36,143 nt of DNA from Gemmatimonadota bacterium (GCA_022823225.1 JAJDXM010000089.1:1-36143), one strand, 5' to 3'; positions 14,401 to 24,134 are shown, numbered from the stretch's first letter. A program made the numbers and translations. The notes: generated by a model not told the origin, from the sequence alone.

Positions 14401-17400
14401 TCATGGCGGTCGCGTGAATAAAGCCGCCGCCCGCTCCACCAGGCGCCGCTGCCGCTCGGCGAAGAAGTCCGCGCCCGCACCGCCACCCCCCACCCCACCC
14501 GCAATCTCCCCGGCCACGCTGCCCGCCGCCTCGAACGCGCGCCGGGCCGCCTCCGCGTCCCCCTCCCGCTCGGCGACCACCCCAAGCAGATGGTGGACCA
14601 GACGCTCGTCGGGGTCGTACGGGCGGCCCTGCCCAAGCGACTCGGGCCAGAGCAGCGCGGCCTCGAGGTGCTCGCGCGCGGCGCCGGTATTGCCCGCCTC
14701 CAGCTCGTCGAGCGCGGCCGCCATGTGCGCGAGTTCGTAGAGGCGGTGGCTGTCGCGCGCGTTCTCCGACGGGAGGACGTGGGTCGCGTCCAGGATATTG
14801 ACCGCTTCGGCAGGGCGGTCCAGCGCGAGGAGGGCCTGAACGTGCAGCAGGTCCAGGTTGAAGTCGCCGGGGAAGGCGGCGCGGGCCCGCGTGGCCATGT
14901 CGAGCGCGTCGCGCCAGCGCCCCGACGCGAGGGCGTGCCGGACCTGGGTCACGTGAAGGAGGCGGGTCTCGGGGGAGAGCTCCACCGCGCGGGCGAAGTC
15001 GCCGGCGGGGTCGCGGCCCTCGACGGCGTGGAGAAGGTGGCCGCGCGCCGCGTAGAAGGGTCCGTATCCGGGCTCGTCACCGAGCCGGGCGAGGATGGGG
15101 GCCGCCTCCTCGTCGCGGTCCAGCGCCCACAGGTTAAGGGCGAGCAGATAGTCCCAACCCCAATGGACATCCTGGGAGGCGGCCCAGCGCAGCACGGGGA
15201 GCGTCTCGGTGCGGAATGGGAAGGTGAAGGCGAGGTCGGCGTCGGTGAGGTCCGCCAGCGCGTCGGGGTCGCGGAACAGGAAGGCGTCCCAGGCAAGCGC
15301 GAGGGGGGCGGCGGGGGTGGGGCGGGTAGTGGTCATCGCGCCGATGAGGTGCAGGAGTGCCATCGCATCGAGCGCGCTCCCCCGGTTGGCATAGCTCACC
15401 GCGATCTCCAGGAGCGTCTGGCCGGGGTACTCGCTGTGCAGACTGGCGATCAGGGTGGCGGCGGCGCCCGATGCCAGATCCGGCTCCTCCCATTCGCGGA
15501 CTCCCACGCCGTGCTCGGCCAGCCACCGTTCAACCAGCACGAAGTGGTGCAGCGGATCGATCTCCAGGAGTCGCGCCTGCGCCGACCGCGCCCCGGCCTC
15601 GTCGCCGCTCGCGCGGCCGATCAGCGCCAGCAGCTGAAGCGCCGGCACGCTGTTGCGGTCGAAGTCGAGCGCGAGTTCGGCGTACCGTTTCGCCTCGCTC
15701 CACTCCCACTCCGCGGACATGATCTCGGCGAGCTGGACGTACGAAGCCGCCCGGTACGCCACCGACCGGGCCGCCCACCCGAAGGCGTCGCGCGCGTCCG
15801 CGGTCCGGCCCAGCCCGCGGTACAGATTCCCCGCCAGGAAGTTGGCCCGCGCGTCGTACGCGTCGAGCTGCAGCGCGCGGTTAGCGTGCGCAAGCCCCTC
15901 CTCGTAGCGCGCCGAACGCAGGTCCAGTTCCGCCAGCCCAAGCAGAGCGCCCCGGTTCCAGGGCTGGGCCTCGGCGGCGGCCTCGTAAAGCGCGCGGGCC
16001 TCGCGGTACCGGCGCCCCTTGGCCAGCTCGCGCGCCTCGAAGACCTGCACTTCGGCCTCCGGCATGCTCGGGCGCGCCGCGGGATCGGTCGCGAACGGGC
16101 GCGCGAGGAGCCGGCCGGCCGGATCGGAGCTGTAGTCGAGGTCCAGGCCGTCGATCGTGACCCGGTACGGAAGCGCCGCATCCACCTCGAACTCCTCCCG
16201 GTGCGGCTCCAGTGCCTCCAGCGCGACCGCCCGCGCTTCCACCAGCTCAGTACCCGACCAGACCCGCACCGTGTCGGCGACGCCGCTAAAAGCGTTCACC
16301 GTGACGCTCAGCCGGCCGCCTTCCCGCTCCACATGCATCGCCCCCTCGCGCGACGCATCGGTCAGGCCCCCCGTCCCCTCCAGCGGGAACCACGTCTCGG
16401 TCCAGCTGCTCGACGACAGCGGATCGAAGGCCGCCTGCGTGACCGGGTTCACATGGTCTCCCGGGGAGTACTGCACGAAGAGGCGCCCGGCCTGGAACTC
16501 GACGTACTGGCCGTCGGTGTCGGTGAGCAGATCCTCCCACACTCCGCCCTGCCGCGAGAGCGCCCAGAGCCACATCTTCTGGCCCGGCATGTCCTCGTAG
16601 CGCGCCCAGTGGCCCCAGCCATACCCGTCGCCGTGGTAGTAGCCGCCGAAGAAGTCGTTCAATTCGCCCACCACGTGGTAGGACTTGTGCCCCTCGAAGG
16701 TGTTGTTGCGGTAGAGCGGGAGGAACCGGCCCGCCTCGTCCACCGGCCAGCTTCGCTCCCGCCCCGAGTGCTCCAGGTACGAATCGCCCGGCACGAAGAT
16801 CTCCAGGTCGTCCTGGGCAAAGGCCGCCGCGGTCATCCAGTTGTAGTAGGGCTGCTCGAGGGGGGTCGGGTTGTACCACAGCGCGTTGGTCTCGAAGTAG
16901 CCGCGGCCCGGCTCGAGACGCACCTCAACCCGCCAGTGGGTGCGCGACGGCAGGTCCATCGCGCCGACGAAGACGCTCACGCTGCCGTCCCGGTTCTCGC
17001 GCAGGGCGTAGTCGACGGGCGTCGCGGTCGCGGGCGTGTGACCGATCACGCCGAAGTTGAACTCGACGCCGCCCGAGGTCCACGGCCCCCGCAGCGAGAT
17101 GTCGCGGAACTTCATCACCTCGTTGCGATAGATGAACTCGTGGCCCGTCTCCTTCACCACCGCCCCCCACACCTTCCCCCCCACTTCGGGCAGCACGAAG
17201 ACCTCGATCAGGTCGTTCTCGAGCTTGACCACCTTCCACTCGCGCGGCTCGGAGGCGGGCGAGTACCCCTCGAAGGCGTGATACGGGTAGAGCCTGCGGT
17301 CGCTCGCAAGGATCGGCACCGGATCGGGGTCGGAGAACGGGTAGGTCTCCAGGGTGCGGACCTCCTCGGAGATGCGGGCGGGGCGTGCCCCGGGCATGTC

Positions 17401-17490
17401 GCACCCCCACGGTACCAGAGCCATCGTTACGGCCAAGAGAACCAGGCCCCTGGCTGTCCCTGAAGCTTCTCTCATCTTCCGCAATCTCAT
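14401..17490 (-). CDS. DUF5107 and tetratricopeptide-repeat protein
   Basis: A 1029-residue exported protein. It starts at ATG 17490 (ATG 17475 possible), with a hydrophobic leader ending near WGC (Cys30); the lipobox is not canonical. Residues about 65-345 match DUF5107, whose sequence style (VKLENDLIEVFVLPEVGGKVWGA, FIYRNEVMKF) resembles the aldose-1-epimerase fold. A beta-rich section follows, then TPR repeats from about 480 to 760 and more helical repeats to the end. Family members are thought to handle carbohydrates, but no reaction is proven. It is divergent from the PQQ sugar dehydrogenase gene across about 260 bp, suggesting a shared sugar theme. Confidence 0.85.
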   Translation of the reverse strand: MRLRKMREASGTARGLVLLAVTMALVPWGCDMPGARPARISEEVRTLETYPFSDPDPVPILASDRRLYPYHAFEGYSPASEPREWKVVKLENDLIEVFVLPEVGGKVWGAVVKETGHEFIYRNEVMKFRDISLRGPWTSGGVEFNFGVIGHTPATATPVDYALRENRDGSVSVFVGAMDLPSRTHWRVEVRLEPGRGYFETNALWYNPTPLEQPYYNWMTAAAFAQDDLEIFVPGDSYLEHSGRERSWPVDEAGRFLPLYRNNTFEGHKSYHVVGELNDFFGGYYHGDGYGWGHWARYEDMPGQKMWLWALSRQGGVWEDLLTDTDGQYVEFQAGRLFVQYSPGDHVNPVTQAAFDPLSSSSWTETWFPLEGTGGLTDASREGAMHVEREGGRLSVTVNAFSGVADTVRVWSGTELVEARAVALEALEPHREEFEVDAALPYRVTIDGLDLDYSSDPAGRLLARPFATDPAARPSMPEAEVQVFEARELAKGRRYREARALYEAAAEAQPWNRGALLGLAELDLRSARYEEGLAHANRALQLDAYDARANFLAGNLYRGLGRTADARDAFGWAARSVAYRAASYVQLAEIMSAEWEWSEAKRYAELALDFDRNSVPALQLLALIGRASGDEAGARSAQARLLEIDPLHHFVLVERWLAEHGVGVREWEEPDLASGAAATLIASLHSEYPGQTLLEIAVSYANRGSALDAMALLHLIGAMTTTRPTPAAPLALAWDAFLFRDPDALADLTDADLAFTFPFRTETLPVLRWAASQDVHWGWDYLLALNLWALDRDEEAAPILARLGDEPGYGPFYAARGHLLHAVEGRDPAGDFARAVELSPETRLLHVTQVRHALASGRWRDALDMATRARAAFPGDFNLDLLHVQALLALDRPAEAVNILDATHVLPSENARDSHRLYELAHMAAALDELEAGNTGAAREHLEAALLWPESLGQGRPYDPDERLVHHLLGVVAEREGDAEAARRAFEAAGSVAGEIAGGVGGGGAGADFFAERQRRLVERAAALFTRPP

Positions 17491-17754
17491 TCGCGGCTGT
17501 TCTCCGTTCGGATCGGTGGACCGGCGGCGACGCGCCGGGGGGACGCCCCGCAGTCCCGGTTCCGAGGCTGGTTCCCACAGCGGGTTGCTGTATTCTGGCG
17601 ACGGGCGGCGGATTATGCGACCGGAGGCGGGGTCGGCCGGCCCCCACTGGCAATCCGAACACCGTCAACCTTACCTTTGGGGGCGTGCGGCGGGCCTGCA
17701 GTGCCGGTTCCCGCTGATCGACCCGAAGACAATTGAACGAGGCGAACCGAGACC

Positions 17755-18915
17755 ATGTTGCGTCAAACTTCTTCCGCCCTCCTCCTTGCCGCGGCCCTGT
17801 TTGCCGCCGCTCCCCGGGCCAGCGCCCAGTCCGACGTGGTGCAGACCGCGCTTCACGACTACCGCGTCGTTACCGTCGCCGACGGCTTCGAGATCCCGTG
17901 GTCGATCGCCTTCCTGCCGGGCGGCGACATCCTGGTCACCGAGAAGGTCGGACGGCTACGGATCATCCGGAACGGCCGGCTGCTGCCCGATCCGGTGCCG
18001 GGCGTGCCCGAGGTGCTGGTCAGGGGTCAGGGCGGGCTGATGGACGTGGTCCCCCATCCGGACTTCGCAAACAACCGCATGCTGTATCTCAGCTACTCGA
18101 AGGCCGTCGAGGGCCTCCGCGGAGGCACGACGGTCGTGGCGCGCGGCACCTTCGAGAACGATCGCTTCACCCTCGTCGACGAGATCTTCCAGGCCGTGTC
18201 CGACGGGGGCAGCCACTACGGCTGCCGCCTCGCCTTCGACTCCGACGGCTACCTCTTCCTGTCGGTCGGCGACCGGCAGGTGCCTCCCCGCGGTGACCTC
18301 GCGGCCCACCCGGCCCAGGATGTCTCCGACCACCATGGTGTGATCATTCGGCTGAACGACGACGGCAGCGTCCCCGACGACAACCCCTTCGCGGGACAGG
18401 CGGGTGCGCGTCCCGAGATCTGGAGCTACGGGCACCGCAACCCGCAGGGCCTCGTGATCCATCCGGAAACGGACGCCGTCTGGCTCACCGAGCATGGGCC
18501 CCAGGGCGGCGACGAGGTGAACGTCTCCACGCCCGGCGCCAACTACGGCTGGCCGGTAATCGGCTACGGAGTGAACTACCGTTCAGGCAGTGCGATTCAC
18601 GCGAGCACGCACGCCGAAGGCATGGAGCAGCCCCTGCACTTCTGGGTCCCGTCGATCGGCGTGTCGGGGCTCGCCTTCTACCACGGCGACCGGTTCCCCG
18701 AGTGGCGGGGAAGCCTTTTCGCAGGCGGGCTCTCGGGAGCGCGGGTCGACCGGCTCACCATCGAGGGCGGGCGCGTAACCGGTCGCGAGACGGTCTTCGA
18801 GGGAAGGGGCCGGGTGCGCGACGTGCGCGAGGGACCGGACGGCTACATCTACATCGCGCTGGAGCAGCGCGGCGGTGATCTGACGCCGATCGTGAGGCTG
18901 GAACCGGTCGGGTAG
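17755..18915 (+). CDS. PQQ-dependent soluble sugar dehydrogenase (YliI/Asd type)
   Basis: A 386-residue periplasmic enzyme with a Sec signal (MLRQTSSALLLAAALFAAAPRASA). The GSDH propeller motifs are present: GFEIPWSIAFLPGGDILVTEK near 45-65, GQGGLMDVVPHPDF, the catalytic-base region GGSHYGCRLAF (H154) with DGYLFLSVGD, EIWSYGHRNPQG, and TEHGPQGGDEVN with NYGWP. Relatives oxidise aldoses with PQQ and calcium and pass electrons to the respiratory chain. The length is typical. It converges with the gene at 18937 (21 bp apart) and has no PQQ synthesis genes beside it. Confidence 0.9.
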   Translation: MLRQTSSALLLAAALFAAAPRASAQSDVVQTALHDYRVVTVADGFEIPWSIAFLPGGDILVTEKVGRLRIIRNGRLLPDPVPGVPEVLVRGQGGLMDVVPHPDFANNRMLYLSYSKAVEGLRGGTTVVARGTFENDRFTLVDEIFQAVSDGGSHYGCRLAFDSDGYLFLSVGDRQVPPRGDLAAHPAQDVSDHHGVIIRLNDDGSVPDDNPFAGQAGARPEIWSYGHRNPQGLVIHPETDAVWLTEHGPQGGDEVNVSTPGANYGWPVIGYGVNYRSGSAIHASTHAEGMEQPLHFWVPSIGVSGLAFYHGDRFPEWRGSLFAGGLSGARVDRLTIEGGRVTGRETVFEGRGRVRDVREGPDGYIYIALEQRGGDLTPIVRLEPVG

Positions 18916-18936
18916 CGGCCCGGACAAGCTTCGGCC

Positions 18937-19578
18937 TCAAGATCTTCCGTCTACGGCTCTCCAACGCGCCACCGCGATCGAATCGGACTCGCCACACGGC
19001 CCCTCGATGCTGATCGCCCCCTCGACGACCACCTCGTCGCCGGGCTTCAGCCCCTCCAGGTCCCCGCTGAGCGCGTACATGTACTCGTCCTGGTCGCGCA
19101 TCGTCACGCACCCCAGCCCCTCGTCGGTGATCCGGCCGGTTCGCTGCACCATCCCCTCCTCGTTGGTGACGTGGAAGGGGTCCGAGATGCCGATGGGACT
19201 GAAGATCCCGTTGAAGATGATGAAGACGAGCGGGCGCTCCCAGCCGGCGTACCTCGGCACGCGCACGGTCGCGGAAACTTCGCCCCACATCTGCTGTTCG
19301 CCCTCGCCGAGCGCCTCGAAGCCGGCGCGCATGGCGCCGATGCCGACATGGATCTTCGCCTGCGGGGGCAGGTTCTCGGTGTAGATCTCGACCGTGGTGC
19401 CGGGCGGGCCCAGACGCGGCTCGACCGACTGGATGTGGCGCAGCGAGTCGATGGTGGCGTACACCATCGGGCGCTGGGCGGAGGCCTCGCGGGCGGCCGG
19501 TGGCCAGAGGAGGAGGGCCAGCGGGAGCATTGGGGCCAGGCGGGCGAGGCGAGGCGCGAGAGCGGAGACAGTGGACAT
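18937..19578 (-). CDS. Exported protein, TIG-like plus DUF5818-like domain
   Basis: A 213-residue protein starting at ATG 19578, with CGGAGG seven bases upstream. The signal peptide ends near REASAQ (about residue 35). Residues about 50-130 look like an IPT/TIG beta sandwich (PRLGPPGTTVEIYTENLPP). Residues about 140-205 resemble DUF5818, an OB-like fold (GRITDEGLGCVTMRDQD, YALSGDLEGLKPGDEVVVEG, GPCGESDSI) with two cysteines that may bridge. Function unknown. It converges with the sugar dehydrogenase gene. Confidence 0.65.
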   Translation of the reverse strand: MSTVSALAPRLARLAPMLPLALLLWPPAAREASAQRPMVYATIDSLRHIQSVEPRLGPPGTTVEIYTENLPPQAKIHVGIGAMRAGFEALGEGEQQMWGEVSATVRVPRYAGWERPLVFIIFNGIFSPIGISDPFHVTNEEGMVQRTGRITDEGLGCVTMRDQDEYMYALSGDLEGLKPGDEVVVEGAISIEGPCGESDSIAVARWRAVDGRS

Positions 19579-19699
19579 CTGGGGACCTCCGGCTGCTGAG
19601 GGGCGGGTCCAGGGCTCGTTACGTTGCCTGGTCTGAAAGTGCGCGGGCGGAGCGGATTCGGCCAGTGGGCCGCGGGGCGCGAAACTGCGGGAGACGCAC

Positions 19700-19756
19700 G
19701 GTCGTCATGGTACTTCATGGTCGTCTTGGCACCAGATGGTCGTCATGGCACGAACG
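19700..19756. repeat. Three tandem 19-bp repeats upstream of propeller gene
   Basis: Units start at 19700, 19719 and 19738, each opening GGTCGTCwTGGyAC, followed by five or six variable bases. They end 28 bp before the ATG at 19785, in the divergent spacer shared with the gene starting at 19578. The position suits operator sites, but no regulator gene lies nearby. Confidence 0.6.
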
Positions 19757-19784
19757 AATCCGTCCAATCAGGGAAACGTCCGGC

Positions 19785-20924
19785 ATGAATACGCACGGCT
19801 CGATAACCCGTTGTACCCGTCTCGCCTTCCTGGCCCTTGTCGCGCTGTCCTCCTGCGACCCGGCCGGCGATCTCGAGGCGGATGAGACGCTCCACCCCAC
19901 GCCCGAAAACGCGCCCCCGGCGCACGCGTCGCCCATCACCGCCGACAGGGAGCCCGCGGGACTACCCGCGGACCCACTCGACGAGTGGCGCGCCGCACGC
20001 GACATGATCCTTGGCGCCCACGTCGCACTCGCGCTTGGAGTCGATACCGGCGACGGGCCGGAACGGTTCGGCTGGCTCACCGACGCGGCTTTCGACCACA
20101 GCGGCAACCTGCTGGTCCTGGATGCCGGCTACTACGAGGTTTCGACCTTCGGCCCCGATGGACAACACCGCGGGAGGGCCGGTTTTACGGGTACCGATGA
20201 CACGGAATCCATCAGCAACCTTCACAGTCTCGAAGTGCTGGAGGACGGCAGGATTCTCGTGGGCATGCGCGCCGCGACGAAGGTCTTCGCCCCCGTTGCG
20301 GGAGGTTACGAGGAAGTGGATCCCATCGCGGCGCGATCGCGCCACATGTGTTCGACCGCGGCCGGTCGCATGTTTGTGACCGTCCACGATACACGTGAGA
20401 CCGAGAGGGTGCTTCACGAGGTGGGCGAGGCAGCGGAAGGGGTCACGCAGAGCTTCGGGCACGGTTACCTGCACGAACACTGGCTCTTCCGGAACCAGCT
20501 GTCGGACGGGACCGTCGCGTGTGTGGACGATCCCCTGAGGGTCCTCTTCGCGCTCGACGAACACCCGATCCTGCGGGCGCACCGTCCGGGCCAGGACGAG
20601 CCGGTCTGGACCGGAGTGCTGGAGGACTTCGCGCAACCGCTGTACGCGGGGAGCAACGACGGAGGGTCCATCAGGATGGTTGGAGGCGGCGAAAAAACCG
20701 GCAAGCCACTCGTGCTCGCGGGACGCCACATCATTTGGCAGACCTTCCAGCGGCGGCTGTTTTCCGAGCGCGTTCGCACGTATCTCATCGATGCCGCGAC
20801 CGGACAGGGGGCGCTCATCTCGGATGACCTTCCGCGGATCATCGAGGCGACCCCCGAAGTCATCGTGGCAGCCTGGAACGAGCCATACCCCCGGATCGAA
20901 GTCCGGGAGCTCGCCCGGAACTGA
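19785..20924 (+). CDS. 6-bladed beta-propeller lipoprotein
   Basis: A 379-residue protein. ATG 19785 gives a lipoprotein signal ending ALSSC (Cys24), with AGGGAA upstream; an open frame extends to 19500 but crosses the 19-bp repeats. Blades such as AAFDHSGNLLVLDAGYYEVSTFGPDG identify the propeller family, although the GEGPGEF signature of the other members is replaced by GRAGFTGTDD. It is probably anchored in the outer membrane; ligand unknown. It lies 54 bp upstream of the sulfite-oxidase gene in the same direction, but that gene seems to have its own promoter. Confidence 0.75.
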   Translation: MNTHGSITRCTRLAFLALVALSSCDPAGDLEADETLHPTPENAPPAHASPITADREPAGLPADPLDEWRAARDMILGAHVALALGVDTGDGPERFGWLTDAAFDHSGNLLVLDAGYYEVSTFGPDGQHRGRAGFTGTDDTESISNLHSLEVLEDGRILVGMRAATKVFAPVAGGYEEVDPIAARSRHMCSTAAGRMFVTVHDTRETERVLHEVGEAAEGVTQSFGHGYLHEHWLFRNQLSDGTVACVDDPLRVLFALDEHPILRAHRPGQDEPVWTGVLEDFAQPLYAGSNDGGSIRMVGGGEKTGKPLVLAGRHIIWQTFQRRLFSERVRTYLIDAATGQGALISDDLPRIIEATPEVIVAAWNEPYPRIEVRELARN

Positions 20925-20942
20925 AGCCGGGCCGCGGCAGCG

Positions 20943-20971
20943 TTGCCCCCAGGCGTCACAGCCCCTAGTCT
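20943..20971 (+). promoter_or_regulatory. Promoter of the sulfite-oxidase-like gene, leaderless
   Basis: TTGCCC, a 17-bp spacer and TAGTCT end seven bases before the ATG at 20979. Transcription should start at or beside the A of the ATG, giving a leaderless mRNA. This fits the absence of any Shine-Dalgarno sequence there and speaks against the TTG at 20943 as a start. Confidence 0.45.
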
Positions 20972-20978
20972 CAGCGGC

Positions 20979-22217
20979 ATGAAGGAACATTCCGGCACGG
21001 AACTCCCGCTGAGCAGACGAGATGCGCTTGCCGCGCTGGCCGCGGGTGCGGGCGTGGCATTGACGGCATGCGCACCGGACGGAGACGGAGCGGGCGACTC
21101 CGGCGCAGAGGGTGCGGCCGGCGCCGGTGCGGAGGGCGCGGCCGGAGCCCCCGGCGAGGCACCCCCCCGGGCCTGGGTCAAGGACCCGTCCCCCTTCGTG
21201 CAACACGGCACCAATCTGGAGACCCGCCTCGAGGACCTCGACGGCCTGCTCACCCCCAACGACCTCTTCTTCGTGCGGAACCACGCGCCGACCCCGGTGA
21301 TCGATCCGGCAGCGTACCGGCTGGCGGTGGGCGGGCCCGGCGCGGAGACACGGATCGAGCTGTCGCTGGACGAGCTCAGGGCGCTGCCCAGCCACACGCT
21401 CATTTCGTACCTGGAGTGCGCCGGCAACTGGCGCGGATTCTTCCAGCGAATCACCGGGCGGACCGCGTCGGGCAGCCAGTGGGGGACCGGCGCGGTGGGG
21501 TGCGCGGAGTGGAGCGGGCCGCGACTGGCCGATGTGCTCGCCCTCGCGGGAGTCGGGGACGATGCCGTCGAAGTCAACGTGATCGGGCTCGACGAGGCGG
21601 AGTGGGCACGGCCGATGCCGCTGGCCAAGGCGCTTGATCCGGACACGATCCTGGCCCTCACGATGAACGGCGAGCCGCTGCCGCCGGACCACGGCTTCCC
21701 CGTGCGGGTGATCGTGCCTGGTTGGGTGGGGTCGTCCAGCGTGAAGTGGGTGGGGAGGATCGAGGTGGCCACCGAGAAGGTGTGGGTGAGGGCCAACACG
21801 ACCTCGTATGTGCTGGTGGGCGAGGAGTGGCCCGCCGACCGCTACGCGCCGGCCGACGGCGCCCCGATCACGACCGGCGCGGTGAAGAGCGCGCTCGCGC
21901 TGCCGTACCCGGCCGACCTCTCGCGGGGACCGAAGATGCTGAGGGGGTTCGCCTACTCGCCGGGTGGGGCGGTGGCGGGGGTGGAGTGGAGCGCGAACGA
22001 CGGACCGTGGGCGCCGGCGCGCCTGATCGGGACGCCGGAGGCGCTGCCCCACGCGTGGGCCCGCTTCGAGTTCGAGTGGGAGGCGACGCCGGGCAGCCAT
22101 GTGATCCGCACCCGGGCGACCGACGCCGCCGGCAACACGCAGCCGCTCGAAGGCGTGTACAACGAGAAGGGCTACCTGCTCAACGTGGCGCTGCCGCATC
22201 CGGTGGAAGTGGGCTGA
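20979..22217 (+). CDS. Sulfite oxidase family molybdenum enzyme (SorA-like)
   Basis: A 412-residue Tat-exported lipoprotein: SRRDALAALAAGAGVALTAC has the twin arginines (13-14) and lipobox Cys31. A G/A/E-rich linker follows (about 33-62). The molybdopterin domain carries FFVRNHAPTP (residues 97-106) and the Mo-ligating Cys147 in YLECAGNW. The C-terminal dimerisation domain (about 290-405) includes VKWVGRIEV and the IRTRATDAAGNTQP motif. Relatives oxidise sulfite to sulfate and donate electrons to cytochrome c. The gene 8 bp downstream encodes a c-type cytochrome, as in SorAB. Other substrates are possible within the family. Confidence 0.85.
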   Translation: MKEHSGTELPLSRRDALAALAAGAGVALTACAPDGDGAGDSGAEGAAGAGAEGAAGAPGEAPPRAWVKDPSPFVQHGTNLETRLEDLDGLLTPNDLFFVRNHAPTPVIDPAAYRLAVGGPGAETRIELSLDELRALPSHTLISYLECAGNWRGFFQRITGRTASGSQWGTGAVGCAEWSGPRLADVLALAGVGDDAVEVNVIGLDEAEWARPMPLAKALDPDTILALTMNGEPLPPDHGFPVRVIVPGWVGSSSVKWVGRIEVATEKVWVRANTTSYVLVGEEWPADRYAPADGAPITTGAVKSALALPYPADLSRGPKMLRGFAYSPGGAVAGVEWSANDGPWAPARLIGTPEALPHAWARFEFEWEATPGSHVIRTRATDAAGNTQPLEGVYNEKGYLLNVALPHPVEVG

Positions 22218-22225
22218 GGGAGGAA

Positions 22226-22636
22226 GTGAGGCGAAGGAGTGGGCGGACCCGATTGACCGGCGTCGCCGCGGTCACCCTTGCCTGCCCGTTGGCCGCTTGC
22301 GGTCCCGGCGACGAGGCCGCCGACTCCCGGGTCGACGGCGAATACGCCTACACGGTTCGCTGCAGCTACTGTCATGATGTCCCCAACGGGATCGGCGCAG
22401 AACTCACACCCAGGGTGCTGGCGGCCTATTCCACCGTCGGGGCGCTGGACAGCTATCTCCGGTTCGCGATGCCGCAGGAGACCCCGGGCAGCCTGCCGCC
22501 GGAAGAGTACCAGGCCATCCTCGCCTATCTGATCGAAAGCCGGGAACTTGTGGAGGATGGCGGGGACGCGCTGGAACTCCCCCCGTCAACGGAACTGCGG
22601 GTCATCGCAACCGCGTCGCCGGGGACGGAGCGGTAG
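22226..22636 (+). CDS. Cytochrome c lipoprotein, probable partner of the Mo enzyme
   Basis: A 136-residue protein. GTG 22226 follows GAGGGAGGAA and begins a lipoprotein signal (VRRRSGRTRLTG ... PLAAC, Cys25). A single haem c site, CSYCH, lies near residue 47, and the likely axial methionine is in FAMPQ, so this is a class I monohaem cytochrome. It lies 8 bp after the sulfite-oxidase-like gene and is probably its electron acceptor, like SorB but membrane-anchored. The last 35 bases overlap the end of the convergent amidase gene. Confidence 0.8.
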   Translation: MRRRSGRTRLTGVAAVTLACPLAACGPGDEAADSRVDGEYAYTVRCSYCHDVPNGIGAELTPRVLAAYSTVGALDSYLRFAMPQETPGSLPPEEYQAILAYLIESRELVEDGGDALELPPSTELRVIATASPGTER

Positions 22637-24134
22637 AGCAATCGGCGACGACCGGGGGGAGCCGCTTGAACCACGGCCGCGCCCGCTCGAGTTGCCCGGC
22701 GAGGCGCAGCAGGGTGGCCTCGTGGCCGACGCGTGCCACGAAATGGACTCCGACCGGGAGTCCGTCGGCATTCCAATGCAGCGGGACCGACATCGCCGGC
22801 TGACCGCTGAAGTTGAAGACCGGGGTCCAGGGCGTGAAGTCGAACGCCCCGTCGGACATCCTGTCGATCAGGCCGGCCATCTTGATCAGGCGCCCCGAAC
22901 CGATGAGGCCGAGCAGCCGAAGCTGAAGCTGTTCCATCCGGCTCGGCGGGAGGGCGCCGAGTTTGGGGGGTGGCTCCGCAAGAGTGGGGGTTACGAGGAT
23001 GTCCCACTCGGTGAAGAATCCGGCTACGGCCCTGCCGCAACTTTCGAGTGCGCGTAGCGATTCCGCGAGTGCCCGGGCCGAAATCGCCCCCGACACGAGC
23101 CCGAGCGCCCAGGTCAGCGGCTCGAGTTCACCCCTTCGCGGCTTCCTCCCCAACACCCTCTGCCACTCCTCCAGATCGGCTCCGACCTCGCCCGCCATCA
23201 TGTTCAGGTATGCGCGCGCAAACGCCGACCCGTCCACCCGTGGCGACCGCTCGGCGACCTCGTGGCCAAACTCCTCCAGCATCGCCACGGCTTCCGCCAC
23301 CGCAGCGGCGCAATCGGCGTGAACCGCCCTGCCCAGAATCGGCTCGTTCGTCCACGCGATCCGCAGACGGCCCGGATCCTCCTCCGGCTCGCGCACAAAT
23401 GGCCGCGCCGGCGGCGCGATCCTGTACGGCGCGCCCGGCTCCGGTCCGTGCGTCGCGTCGAGCATGGCGGCACTGTCGCGCACCGACCGGGTCAGCACAT
23501 GCTCGATGACGGCCCCGTGCCATGGCTCCCCGCGCAGGGGTCCAGCGGGAACGCGGCCACGTGTGGGTTTGAGCCCGAAGAGCCCGCAGCACGACGCCGG
23601 GATGCGGATCGACCCCGCCCCGTCCCCACCGCCGGCGATCGGCACGATTCCCGCCGCCACCGAGGCCGCTGAACCACCGCTCGACCCGCCCGGGGTGCGG
23701 TCGAGAGACCATGGGTTGCGGCAAGGGCCCCAAAGCTCCGGTTCCGTGTATGGCAGCAGCCCGAATTCGGGCAGATTGGTCTTGCCGAGTACGCTCACGC
23801 CGGTGGCGCGCACCCGCCGCACCAACTCCGTGTCCGCCTCTTGCACATGGTTGGCCACCAGGCGGCTTCCGAACGATGTCGGGTGCCCGGCGTAGTTGCT
23901 CTGCAAGTCCTTCGCCACAAAGGGAACCCCGGCAAAGACACCGGACGGCGGCGAGCCGACCACCGCTACCCGCGCCTCGTCATCCATCCGGTAGACGACC
24001 GCATTCACCAGCGGATTGACGAGCTCCAGCCGCTCGGCAGCCACGTCGATCAACTCCAACGCCGTCACTTCGCCGGAGCGCAGGAGTCCGGCGAGTGCGG
24101 TGCCGTCCTGGCTGACGTATTCGTCGTGTGTCAT
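22602..24134 (-). CDS. Amidase signature family hydrolase
   Basis: A 510-residue cytoplasmic enzyme. ATG 24134 ([11 protein letters not shown]) is preferred over an ATG 14 codons upstream. The catalytic Lys-cisSer-Ser triad is visible: K75 (PFVAKDL), S151 in PGGSSGGSA, and S175 in GAGSIRIPA; the 24-residue gap between the serines matches the family. The C-terminal part has the usual [19 protein letters not shown] motif. Members hydrolyse amides or nylon-type oligomers, or act in GatA; no gatB or gatC lies nearby, and the long form fits a free-standing amidase. Substrate unknown. It is divergent from the efflux operon and converges with the cytochrome gene. Confidence 0.9.
   Translation of the reverse strand: MTHDEYVSQDGTALAGLLRSGEVTALELIDVAAERLELVNPLVNAVVYRMDDEARVAVVGSPPSGVFAGVPFVAKDLQSNYAGHPTSFGSRLVANHVQEADTELVRRVRATGVSVLGKTNLPEFGLLPYTEPELWGPCRNPWSLDRTPGGSSGGSAASVAAGIVPIAGGGDGAGSIRIPASCCGLFGLKPTRGRVPAGPLRGEPWHGAVIEHVLTRSVRDSAAMLDATHGPEPGAPYRIAPPARPFVREPEEDPGRLRIAWTNEPILGRAVHADCAAAVAEAVAMLEEFGHEVAERSPRVDGSAFARAYLNMMAGEVGADLEEWQRVLGRKPRRGELEPLTWALGLVSGAISARALAESLRALESCGRAVAGFFTEWDILVTPTLAEPPPKLGALPPSRMEQLQLRLLGLIGSGRLIKMAGLIDRMSDGAFDFTPWTPVFNFSGQPAMSVPLHWNADGLPVGVHFVARVGHEATLLRLAGQLERARPWFKRLPPVVADCSTAPSPATRLR

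Noticed and set aside
14590-17463. 957-residue open frame antisense to DUF5107-TPR
   Set aside because: Low-complexity shadow; the minus-strand protein has clear domains over the same bases.
18916-18936. Possible terminator between convergent genes
   Set aside because: Only 21 bases; no stem followed by a T-run on either strand.
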